A stretch of 64,000 nucleotides of DNA from Lineus longissimus. Lineage: Eukaryota > Nemertea > Pilidiophora > Heteronemertea > Lineidae. The stretch's first letter is position 1. Each line of letters opens with the position of its first letter. Location: assembly GCF_910592395.1 (NCBI RefSeq), contig NC_088325.1, positions 11,660,109-11,724,108 on the forward strand, in the 5' to 3' direction. Positions 54,078 to 64,000 of the stretch are shown here, piece after piece. The notes beneath the pieces are model-generated. The model was not told where the DNA came from. It worked only from the letters and a program-made list of their open reading frames with translations, and did no database searches. Position numbers and translations under genes: made by a program.

Positions 54078-56600
54078 TAGATATTAATTTCAACAGTGCC
54101 GTCGTGTTGACAGATAAACAAGTACTAAAACTACCAAGTTTCAGTAATTTGCATGGATGATAACTGCTACTACTTGATACAATTTCACCACCTCAAAACA
54201 TCACCACCCTGGCCTGTTGCCTATAGCATAGTGATGGAGCCAATACTGTTCGCTGACTGGTTGCACTGCTAGGAAGTATGCTAAGTTAACCTGGAGTACT
54301 TATCAGTATGATGTACAGTTGAAGTATATAAATGACTGAATTAAACTGTGAACTTTGTTAAGAGTTTTTGATGCATCATAGGGGGAGAGGTGGTGTGCGT
54401 CTAATTGTCCAAAATCATCGACATTCAATTCATCCCTTGTCCCGAATTCTGCTAAAAAATGTGTAATAAAGGTGGCTTTCCCAAATCCTGACAAAGGGTT
54501 TTTCGACTCATTTCGATGCCCTGAAAAAGTAATGTTTCTATCCATTTTAGAACTACTCTTTCAGTGCTCACTTCCAGGACAAAACGTGAGATAACTATGA
54601 GCAGAGAATGAATCTTCTTTCAAACTGCTGTTAGCGTTGTTTGTGTTAAAGCAATGATGAAACTTTCTAACTTCTAGCAGTCTCAGCACCATATCCCACC
54701 TGCGGTCCACAGACAGGTGAAAAAGCTAGTAATTGGCTCTTAGGGAGAATTTGCGTTAAATTCCAAATCTAACTTCTGTATGCTTTACAGAAAGTAAGAG
54801 AAAATTTTCATGGAGTTGTTGCACTCTCTATTCCGTGGATGCCGAGTTTGTGTTTACTATAATCAATGACGGCAGCGAAACTAGGGATAATTTTACCATT
54901 GATTTTCCTGTTGAAAGGAAACGTCCAAGGTAATGCATCGAGTAACGAGTAAGTGTGAATTTGCAACACCCTCCATCAGATGGAATAAGTGGATAATGTC
55001 AGTTTGCGTTCACTACATCAATGTTACTATGTGGGTAGGTTTTCCTTTAACGCAAACCTGAAAACAGTTGATTGAAACCATCTAAACACGTTCTTCTGAT
55101 TCATTTAAGTGAAACTTTCACTCTTAACTATAAAGTGTTTGAAAATTACCTGCTAATTTTGGAGCTGACTGATCGATTCTTCCAAGCTTTGAAAGCTGTT
55201 AACGTTTTGATAGTGAGCCATGCTGTACGAAAGAAGAAGTTGCTTTGGCTTTCTGCCACATAGTACACCGAGAGAGCATCACAGCTCCCTATGAACATGG
55301 AATTCTGAAGAGGGGAAACCACAGCTCGAGGAAAGGGCATCCAACATAGCTTCCCTGTACACAAGGAATACTGATGATGGGGCATCCTCGGAGCTTGGAA
55401 TTCTATTGAGGGGGTCATTACCACTACTGATACTGCTAGAAGCATGAAGTGGAGTAGGGTTGGGGGCTGTTGGGAGTCCAGGGGCACCAGACATACCCCT
55501 CCATCATCCAACCTGTTGGCCATGGTATAGCTCTTTAGTTGTCATAACAGTGCCCAAAATGCACTTGCAAAGAAATAAAAGAGATGACAGAGCTACGACA
55601 TTGGAAGTTTTTCCACAACTCATGAAACCTTTTGTTAGAATGTTGCGCTCTTGTCTGCGATCTTTGCAATATGAACTCGGTAACTGTTTTTACTACAGTT
55701 GATGAAGCAGCCGTATGCCAGGCATCGTCTTTCTCCTCAATGAGTTCTCCTCTCGCCCACAGTACACAAAATGTAGCATGCTAACAAAGATTCACTCTTA
55801 GACATTTTTTTTGCCTCAGGAATGAAAATATCAAGTTGCTTCATGCTCTCCAGGGAAGCATTCCCGCTCGTGCTACAGTTTCTGTGGAGGCATTTTTTCC
55901 CAAAGACTCCAAGAATGTTTAAGTGTTGTTTTGGTAAACTGCTGAGATTGCTTATTGGGTCTACTTCTCATGAATAAAGCAGCATTTATCTGCTGATGGT
56001 AGGCATAAATCAGTTGACAGACCTGCTTTCATTTGCATTCTTCTGTCTGCCTGTACATGTATTTTCAATAGGAAAATCATAGTTTTATTGTTGATGGAAG
56101 ATGAAAATTAATAGAAAATTGTCACTATTTTCCTGAAAGTGGCTGACGAGAATCATCAAATCAAATTTCATTGGCCTGATCCCAACCTACCAACCACTGA
56201 ACCAAAGGAACGGCTATGGACCAGCCCTCCCATTTCTACATGATTGTGCTATGGAAGCAGATGTTCTTTTATGAAAAAAATAACTGAAGCATGAAAACAA
56301 TGATATCTGGATTCAAACTTGTACTCGAAGGTAGAAAGGAGCAGTCAAAGTTGACCATGCGGTGCATGCTGCCGGTTTTGATAGCATATCAAATGTGCAA
56401 ACAGTTCAAATGACATTTCAAAAGGCGTGGCGGCGGCACGCGAAGGGATGCAGCAGATGATGATGTTTTTTTGTCCGTGCAGGGTTTCATAACCTGAGGC
56501 ATTAAGCGGGATGTGACCGTGGCACGCCTTTCGTTGTCCTTTAGAGAGTGGGCTATGGGATCCTGGGTGAGGAATTGGTTGTGATGGCACGATACGTCAT

Positions 56601-56864
56601 GCGATAAATTCACAGCACAGTGCTCACCCTTTCAGGGATGCTGAACCTCTGAATTTATACTACAGTGCTATTCATGCCTAGTCGATGCTTCTATTGATTC
56701 TCTATACAATTTTTTCAAAGTAATCAAAGTCGGCGATAAATTCACGGCACAGGGCACCTTTCAGGAATGCTGAAACTCTGAATTCATAACTCTGAATTTA
56801 CAGTGCTATTCATGCCTAGTCGATGCTTCTATTGATTCTCTATACAATTTTTTTCTCAAAGTTC
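56601..56864. repeat. 132-bp tandem duplication
   Basis: Two copies starting GCGATAAATTCAC (56601 and 56733). Both contain CAGTGCTATTCATGCCTAG and the stretch to TCTATACAATTTTTT. The second copy has an extra CTCTGAATT duplication. Confidence 0.9.
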
Positions 56865-57404
56865 TAATATGTTGTACAAATATTGGAATAAGTTATCTTC
56901 ATATTTTCATTGGTGATGAAACACGTAAGTCGCATCGATTATAACGGCATCATGCGTCGTTGTGGATTGAACAATGGCAAATGATAATAGGTGCAGATTG
57001 AATTCATCGAAAACATTGAATTATGGGAGATGAAGATCTTGAGTAGTTTTTAACTATTTATATAACAACATGGATAAAGGGCACATCACTGCCATTTTGA
57101 AATGTCCTTGTGATGGTACAATGCGTGATTGTGACAGCCTGATTGTGACATCCGGTTGTGCCTGACACAATCACCCATGTCCTACAGTTGGCAAATGGAG
57201 TGCGGGACATGATCTACCCAGGTGAATGAGGTGTAGTGCCATCTATATGTTTTCTGAGAAACTTATCAATGGTCAACAGAGCTTCGTATCATGATTGCAA
57301 TTTCAATATTTTGATGGCGAGAACTTTGTGTTAAGAACTTTAAAGACTATTGCTGTGTATTTGGTCTATATACCGTGCGGCCTGATGTAGTTTGTGCCTC
57401 AATA

Positions 57405-57429
57405 CAGTGCAGTGCAGTGCAGTGCAGTG
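57405..57429 (+). repeat. (CAGTG)5 microsatellite
   Basis: Five consecutive CAGTG units. Confidence 0.9.
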
Positions 57430-58847
57430 AACTGATTTTCATTTTCTGGAAAAAGACCCCATCTGGAAATTATGCCCCAACATTGGTCTTGTTTTCGTAG
57501 AAAAGGTGAGAGAGGTTCAAAAGTCATATTGAAAGCAGACAAACATATCTTAGCATAACTTCTCGAAACAAAAAATTCAAAATGCCTGCCCTGAATTGCA
57601 CTTCTAATAGAAAAGACTCATACAAAGCGTTTATTTCCGTAATTTGTAACCATTTCTAGGCATTTTATTATTACTGCAAACGCGTATAGTTATTGCCCAA
57701 TTAACAGATGGACAATGGAAGAACAAGTTGAACAGGAGTCATCCAGTTATATATAATTTGATATTGTTGCAGATGATGGCTATAAATAGATAGGCATGGA
57801 AGCTGTCGAATACATACTGTTTAACCCATGCAGGTTTGTTTGAATGGTAGGCTATGAGGCTTTTGGATATCAAAGGTAACCTCAGAGCACTCCGTAAATG
57901 AGCGGTCTTGTAAGTGCAATGTGCAACCTCGCAATGACAACATGTCGATTACGATTTAAATCTTGCCATCAATTAGTAAGGGCAATCAATGGTTACGTGT
58001 ATGTTCCAGGTCGTTGCAACAGAAATATCTTGTTTGATATTTTTGGAGAACATTTTGACAGACGCGGTTCCGAGATTGCAGAGTACCTTTAAAGGAGACC
58101 TGTAGGAAGACGCTTCCATAAAAAGAGAATGTTGGATGGCCCGTTTAAAGGCTGCGGCTGGAATGCGTTCCAGATCTGAACTGTGTGTGAAATCAAAATT
58201 CACTGTCAAGGACGTGCCCCGAGAGGACAAATATGTCCTTGGATTGGTCATATTGGATGAAATAAGTCGTGAACAGAACGTCAATTTATGGATTGCGTCC
58301 ACGATTAAGTTGTCATGGAAATAACAGCGTGCCTGTTCCTTAGAGCAAAAATAGGGGGCTTTCTCACTGTTGCGTGTACTTTAACAAGACACATTCAATG
58401 CATTGGGATCATGAACTTCCAACCAGCTTTTGTACAAACATGACAAACTCTACAGATCAGTCATGTCAGTAGAGCCAAACATGATGTAAATAAATTGTCA
58501 TTACCCTGAAGCATCCTACTCAGTGGCCCAATTATGCCAACTGGCCACATTCAAATCATATTTAATTTCGTTTTAACATGTTTAAAGGCCTTGGAACTAG
58601 GCCAGTGTACTTAGAGGAGGCTGGCCAAGAGTAATTAGCCCTAATTCTTCACTTACAAAATTGTTTTTTGGATGATGCGGTGGATGCAAGTCACCTTCTG
58701 CTTTCTCCTTTGATGATCACACCAGGAGATGAACTTTTAATCGTTTTAGGCTCACTTTAGAGTAGAGGACTGAAATGAAAAAGGAGGAGGAAACTGCAGA
58801 TCCTGGAGTAAAAATAAGTCGCCCTCCCTGTCTCGTGAGTGTACCGG

Positions 58848-58918
58848 GACAGACCGGGAATTGAACCACGGAACCTCAGAGGTGACAGGCACTGGTGCGC
58901 TGTACCACACCAACAGCC
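58848..58918 (-). repeat. tRNA-like sequence, probably a SINE head or tRNA pseudogene
   Basis: On the minus strand there is a B-box-like GGTTCAATTCC (58857-58867) and an A-box-like TGGTACAGCGC (58897-58907), with CTGTCAC where an Asp anticodon loop would be. The anticodon stem does not pair well, so a working tRNA is unlikely. Confidence 0.45.
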
Positions 58919-60074
58919 TCCTTGGTCTGCGGTTTCCTGCTACTTACGTTGCATTACAATCCTCCTTTATTGTCCTTTGAGGTATTAATGTCAAAGTTGA
59001 ATACAGCTCTCAACTCAATACCAGACGGGAAAAAAATAGTAGGGCCTATGTTAAAATTAGTAATCTCCAGCAATCCGTGGGTTTAAAATACAGATTTGCA
59101 AAATTGTACGAATTGCTTCATCCTCAAAGGATCATCATGTGTTTTGGTTATAAGGGGTGCCCGGCCCACGGTATAAAACTCGTTTTGCTATATGTAAACC
59201 AAAACATAGTTTTACCCTGCGAGCTAGCTATATGAAACTTCAGAAAGCCCACTGAATCTGTTCAACAATTATATGACAAAAGGGTACAGCCTTTAGGCCT
59301 AGACGCATCCCTTGTTTGTTGTCTGATTTTTTTGTGCTGAGAATATTTAAACTTATACCTGCTGTAAACAGCCTAATTTACACAAGCGTTTATTTTCACG
59401 TATTTCATGAATCACCTCGCTACATGAAAACGAACTCTTCACAAATATTTTTTTCATTGGATAAACGAAAGAAATTTCACCATCTGCCAAGTTGAAAATC
59501 GTGAACATTTTTTTTTTCTCAAAATTTTTTGCAAATTGCAAAAAATAAATTGGCACAACATTTTGACGGTCTACTGTGGATGTTTTGAAATTTGTCTATT
59601 GACATTTTTTCAAAGATATGCCTATTTCAATCATTGGCAGGGTTGTTTGTACATGTTATGAAGAGGTGGGATGAGATGAAAGGGCATTCGTTATAAATTA
59701 GAAAGTTGTAATTTAATTTGATAGTTTCCCGCTACGTAAAGATGTGCTAGATATGAATTTTAACATTGCCCTGATTCACAAATACTCTTCATACCACGTT
59801 TAAACAAAGTTTCATGCATGATAACTGCACTGCAACATTGTGTGCATTTCTATTTTCTGCCTCAACAGTAGGTATGCACAATTACAAATGTCAAATCCGT
59901 ACACAAGCAGTCTAGGCCTTCAAATGCTGTATATAATGCTGCGATGAATGTTATTGCACTTTACTAAATGGCAACAACTTAAGTAAGCACGGTTTGTATG
60001 TCTATACATGTACATGGTTTGTATTTCAGAAGTTGATGCCAACGTTATTTTTTAACTTGGCAAATTTGATGATA

Positions 60075-60732
60075 TACAGTGGAGCCTCCCTTAGTTTATT
60101 TAAATGACGTGGCAATGTACGTATACTTACCTTGGGAACATGAAATCCACAGGGGCTGGGTGCAGTCCATACTGCTTGGCTCAGACCGCACTTCAGCAGG
60201 CCATACTGCCTGGATGGACTGACCAAGATCTACTCTAGGTCAATCAAGGGGAGAAATTGACTCCTTGCGGTCCCGCTATCAGGATACTTCTGTATAGCCA
60301 ACCGTATTTCTTTGTCGCCACACGCATCTGATGAGTCTCTCTTGACGAAACCGCATTTCCTGCACCTTCATGACCTATCAGGCACACATGGTTGCTTCAT
60401 ACCATCAGTGCACGGTGCCCAGTAGCCAAAATCCTTCATTTTGGTCCTCTCTTGTTGCCATGAGCAACAGAGCATGCAGGCTCAGGCTACGATGTCACCG
60501 ATGACGTCACAAGGATGCCATGACGTCATCATGACGTCATGACGTCGGGTCAACAATCACAGCTGTCAGACAGTCCCTGAATGATCTCTTCATTCAGTTG
60601 CGGTCATGCAGGCGCAGTGGACACCAAATTTCCACGTCTACATCATTTGGAGCCTCCCTTAGTGGACACCTCTCTGTTAAGGACAGCACTTGTCAGTCCC
60701 GAGGGTGTCCTTGAGAGAAAGGCTCTACTGTA
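60075..60732 (-). mobile_element. Retroposon-like insert nested in a small inverted-repeat element
   Basis: The 16-bp word TGGAGCCTCCCTTAGT occurs at 60080-60095 and 60648-60663. Removing the 568 bp from one copy to the next restores an element of about 90 bp with ends TACAGTGGAGCCTCCCTTAG and AAGGCTCTACTGTA. On the minus strand the insert ends CATTTAAATAAA next to the repeat, as expected for a retroposed copy with an A-rich 3' end and a long target duplication. Confidence 0.55.
60502..60547 (-). promoter_or_regulatory. Cluster of four CRE/ATF sites
   Basis: TGACGTCA at 60502-60509, 60521-60528 and 60532-60539, and TGACGTCG at 60540-60547. The full palindrome TGACGTCA is the classical CREB/ATF site. 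On the minus strand a CCCAAG/GTAAGT splice donor lies about 370 bp downstream (60130/60131), so the insert could carry a promoter and first exon. Confidence 0.5.
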
Positions 60733-61304
60733 CATTAAAACAACCTGCAAATGTTATCAAATGTCATCCGGAAATAAGCAGTTCAGCAAATTGCGGCCCA
60801 AGATGACAGTGACATTTACTTATGAAGCCGACTATAGAAGTGTAGAAGGATGTGACTGAGACAGTTTTATCAAATCATCATCCAACCAATAATAAGACAA
60901 AATCTATTAGACATATATACACTCACCAACGATCAAAAACCCAAAATGTCAACGTATTTACAAAGTAGGGGCCCTTTGTGATTTCCTGACAACCACGTTA
61001 AACATTCTTCAAGGAGAAAAACAATCGGAGAACATTCAGGGTGTTTTTAACCTTCCTGATTAGCCTCAGATTGTCAAAATGGTCAGACCTAAAAAAACAT
61101 AATTACCAAGCTCCTACTAATGCATAGGAAGTCTACACTTTTTTTTGCTGTAACACCATCATCATTTGTTTGAAGAGGATGGACGATGGCCTCATCATCT
61201 TATAGATACCATGTGTCATTTAGCCGACCTTTTTTCTCAATATCGTCATATTCAGAATGAATTGGCCACTAGGAAATGGGGATTTTTTTCCTATTTTTGT
61301 GGTG

Positions 61305-61314
61305 TATATAAAGG
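61305..61314 (+). promoter_or_regulatory. Candidate TATA box without a recognised gene
   Basis: TATATAAAGG preceded by a T-rich stretch, with an initiator-like ACAGTCATAG about 30 bp further on. No convincing coding sequence follows in the next kilobases. Confidence 0.3.
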
Positions 61315-64000
61315 CCAGATACTGTGCCCAAACTGAACAGTCATAGACCAAAGGTTTCTTCATCTTAGGACTGTCTGTTGTTTTGATGACACCATGGTGC
61401 TTTGAAAGACGATATTGCTTGGCGGATATTGTTTGAACTATTGAGGTTATGTATCTAGGATGTTATAAACAAATCTTGAAGAGGCCTTTGGAATTTGTTG
61501 ATCATCAGCTATTTCAAACTTGGCAAATCAGCACTGCCCTCAATTCAGCTTCGGTTCTAGGTGAGATGTCCTGGAAATGCCATCCCTATCCTTGAGGCTA
61601 TCTTGCTAATTTACGAAAAATGCGAGAATGCTCAAATTTTGCATCAAAATCACAATCACCCAGCCATCTAATTGTGATTTTGTTGCCAAATATTTCGCAT
61701 CATCTGTGGGTTAGCAAGATTATGGGGATTTACCCTTTCAGCTCAACTACTGTATATTTTGAATGCAGTAGATCTGCCTCGTCTGTCGAGGAAGGACGAT
61801 CAGGATGACGAAATGGACTGCACATGAGTCTAAACTACTGTACTACCATGTGCATTGCAGTCTATGCATCTTTTGTCAGTTTGAACTAAACCTTCATATC
61901 AGCTAGAGACATCTAGTATTAACAAACTGAAATGTGGTACCTATAACATATATCCTTAGTATTCTCAGCAGTCGCAAAGTGCCGCCGGAAAGACTCTCAG
62001 AAGAGAAACTTATAAAGTTTGCAAGACGTGGTATAAAATTAATTTCCTACAAATTGGGATGTTTTTCTCGGAGAAGATCAATGATCTTTTGAAATTGAGT
62101 GTCGCATCTTGCGGCAGTTTTGCGTTAGCTGGATTCAGTTGGCTGCCTTCTAGACTAGATACAGATGGATGTATTGTTCCAACAAATAACACCCAGGGCT
62201 TTATACTTACTTCTAGAAGTATCGACTTGACTCTGTATCGATTTGACTCCGTTTGCTGAAACAAACAAAAGTTATCAATCGGGAATCCTGGGGAATTGCA
62301 ACACAGCACATTCAACTCGATCATAGATAAGTTTTGAAATTCGCATGCATGATAATTTCGCGCCATGCCCAAATCAGGTCCAATGAGAGGTCAATGGGTA
62401 GCCGTGCGCGTAACGTGGCGCATAACACTTGTGCAAAGTTCAAGGAGTAATCATGAAAAACGACGCATCTGTATTTTTAATCGTTTTTCCATATTGTCAT
62501 AACCTCTATATCAATCCATTAAAAGTTGGGTACATGTATAAATCCTTCAGAACATTATGTCTCCATGTCGGTAGAATACCTACCCAATATTGATTCGTCC
62601 TCCTGTATAAACCATTTCTCTATAAATTATACCAGGGAATCTGAAAGAAGAAAAGACAATAAAAAATTATAGACTGCAGGCCATTGTTACACCAATTTGA
62701 TGATTTCCATGATATCTCGATAAATAAATGGCGACTGCTGGGACCATATAAGGCCTATGCAGTTTACAGTGCTGCGTTGCAGATTTTGCAACAGAGGTGT
62801 GTTAAAAAGATAAAACTCTGTGCGTCTGTTTCCATCATTCCTAATCTTGCCCCATGCAATCACATTAGCATAGGCAAAGCTGTTTTATTATGTTTACGAA
62901 ATATCAGAGCTACAAGTATTTCTAAAACGTCTTCAGCGTCTGTAAATATAATGCGCAATGTCAGTGATGTCAATCTACAGATGTATTCCAGACATAGTCT
63001 GGTACGTTTGATATCAAATTATCACACTGTTTGAAGACCATTTGCATATTTTTTGGAATTTAAAAGCTATACTAGCTCCCTTCTTTAAAAAAATGTGGCA
63101 GGTATAAATATAACTTGAAGACTATAGGGCCACAGCAATCTATTACCCTGGATAGCAGACATGAAGGCAAGTGTCTCTGGCGGAGGAGAGGGGAAAAGAT
63201 TAATATCAAAACTCACAAACTAACGAATACACAATGGGTTTTCTTCTATTGACAAACCAGTACAGAGTAAGGTGTGCACCTTTTATGATATTTTGTCAAC
63301 AAGAGCACTCGTTGATGCGTATAAATACCATTTTCTTGGAAAGTCGAAACTTGTTCATATACTCTGATGTACTAACGAGTCAGGTACAAAAGGACTGTTT
63401 TGCAACATCTCAGAAATATGCCCTTTGTAAGAATGACAGCACCATCACTTCTGATCTTACGAGAAATCTCGTAAGCAAGTTATAAGAATCATTTTAGTAC
63501 AAACTTCTTATTTGTACATAGTGTTTCAGCTAGGGCATTTTCGAAGAGCACTGCACATCACCCTGCCCTTTCTTAAAATTCTCTAGTCGTCCTGTTATTT
63601 TTCATCAGTGTCTAATTCATTTTCATTAATAGCTTTTGTCTAGTGCCCTTACATTTAGCTGTGGTTCTTGCTCCATTTAGACGTTTTGGAAATTGCCTTT
63701 CCAAGAAAATGTTCAATCGCTGCACTATGACGATTTCTCCAATTAGCCTTATTGCCAATAAGTCAGAACATGTGTCGAACACATACCTACAAAAATGAGA
63801 AAACGCTTTCATTTTTGTGATAAAGACTTAGACATGCTAGAAGTGACCAAGTTTTTTGACTGTCTGCATGTTTTTGATCTGGCAAAAGTGGCTTGCTGAT
63901 TACTCCCCTGATGAAAAAATATTGTTCGACTTAGCCTGATGGCAGGGAGACATCAGGCATGTCAGGGAGTGTTGACTATTTTCGATATTTTCTATATAAG

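Larger units (their letters stand above)
47411..64000. other. Long non-coding region with scattered repeats
   Basis: No coding exon with a recognisable family pattern on either strand. The longest frames (138 codons at 50575-50991, 125 at 55146-55523 minus, 120 at 62010-62372 minus) have no family pattern I could see. It could be the first intron of the signal-peptide gene or intergenic DNA. Mobile and repeated sequences inside it are listed separately; they are sparser than in the first 47 kb. Confidence 0.5.

Noticed and set aside
58848-58918. Functional tRNA-Asp
   Set aside because: A- and B-box-like words are present, but the anticodon and acceptor stems do not pair well. Kept only as a tRNA-like repeat.
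62010-62372. 120-codon minus-strand frame
   Set aside because: No domain pattern and no support from context. Chance frame in AT-rich DNA.

Overview
The window is eukaryotic. Coding exons are short and separated by introns with GT..AG borders, and many DNA transposon remnants are present. It looks like a marine invertebrate, most likely a deuterostome and perhaps an echinoderm. This rests on foldback elements whose terminal inverted repeats are 15-bp tandem arrays (the layout of sea-urchin TU elements) and on frequent TAGGCCTA and TACATGTA words. The phylum is inferred, not proven.

Region 1 (1 to about 35,938) is a two-copy tandem duplication with a period of about 19.9 kb. Each unit carries one gene for a type I membrane receptor of the immunoglobulin superfamily. 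The shared plan is a signal peptide, extracellular Ig domain(s), one membrane helix and a cytoplasmic tail with two ITIM-like tyrosines (TVYAKL and SPYSTV, 23 residues apart) plus a GRB2-type YGNV. Gene A (4731-13888) splices in frame to 712 residues with five Ig domains. Gene B (25692-32478) has lost the four inner Ig exons and keeps only the N-terminal one, but has gained three intact copies of a 48-nt Ser/Thr/Asn-rich stalk exon; with all three it would be 372 residues. The tail exons are almost identical between copies, while the N-terminal Ig domain differs mainly by amino-acid replacements. This looks like a young, fast-diversifying inhibitory receptor pair.

The copies differ by clean insertions that leave the other copy as the empty site: a foldback element in unit 1 (1120-2371, TATTTG duplicated) and a pogo/Tigger-type element in unit 2 (21187-23227, TA duplicated) whose transposase has one in-frame TAG. 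Two arrays lie inside the genes: a 69-bp minisatellite grown from the signal-peptide exon and its splice donor, and the stalk-exon array of gene B.

Region 2 (36 to 47.4 kb) holds the first exon of a secreted PAN/apple-like protein, a class I SAM-dependent methyltransferase exon on the minus strand, and a phase-1 signal-peptide exon of an unknown gene. Between them lie foldback elements, MITEs, a LINE 3' end and a PIF/Harbinger-like derivative. Region 3 (47.4 to 64 kb) has no recognisable coding exon. It is probably intron or intergenic DNA with a hAT-like MITE, a mariner-like hairpin, a tRNA-like repeat, and a retroposon-like insert carrying four CRE palindromes. I could run no database search; family names come from motifs read by eye.
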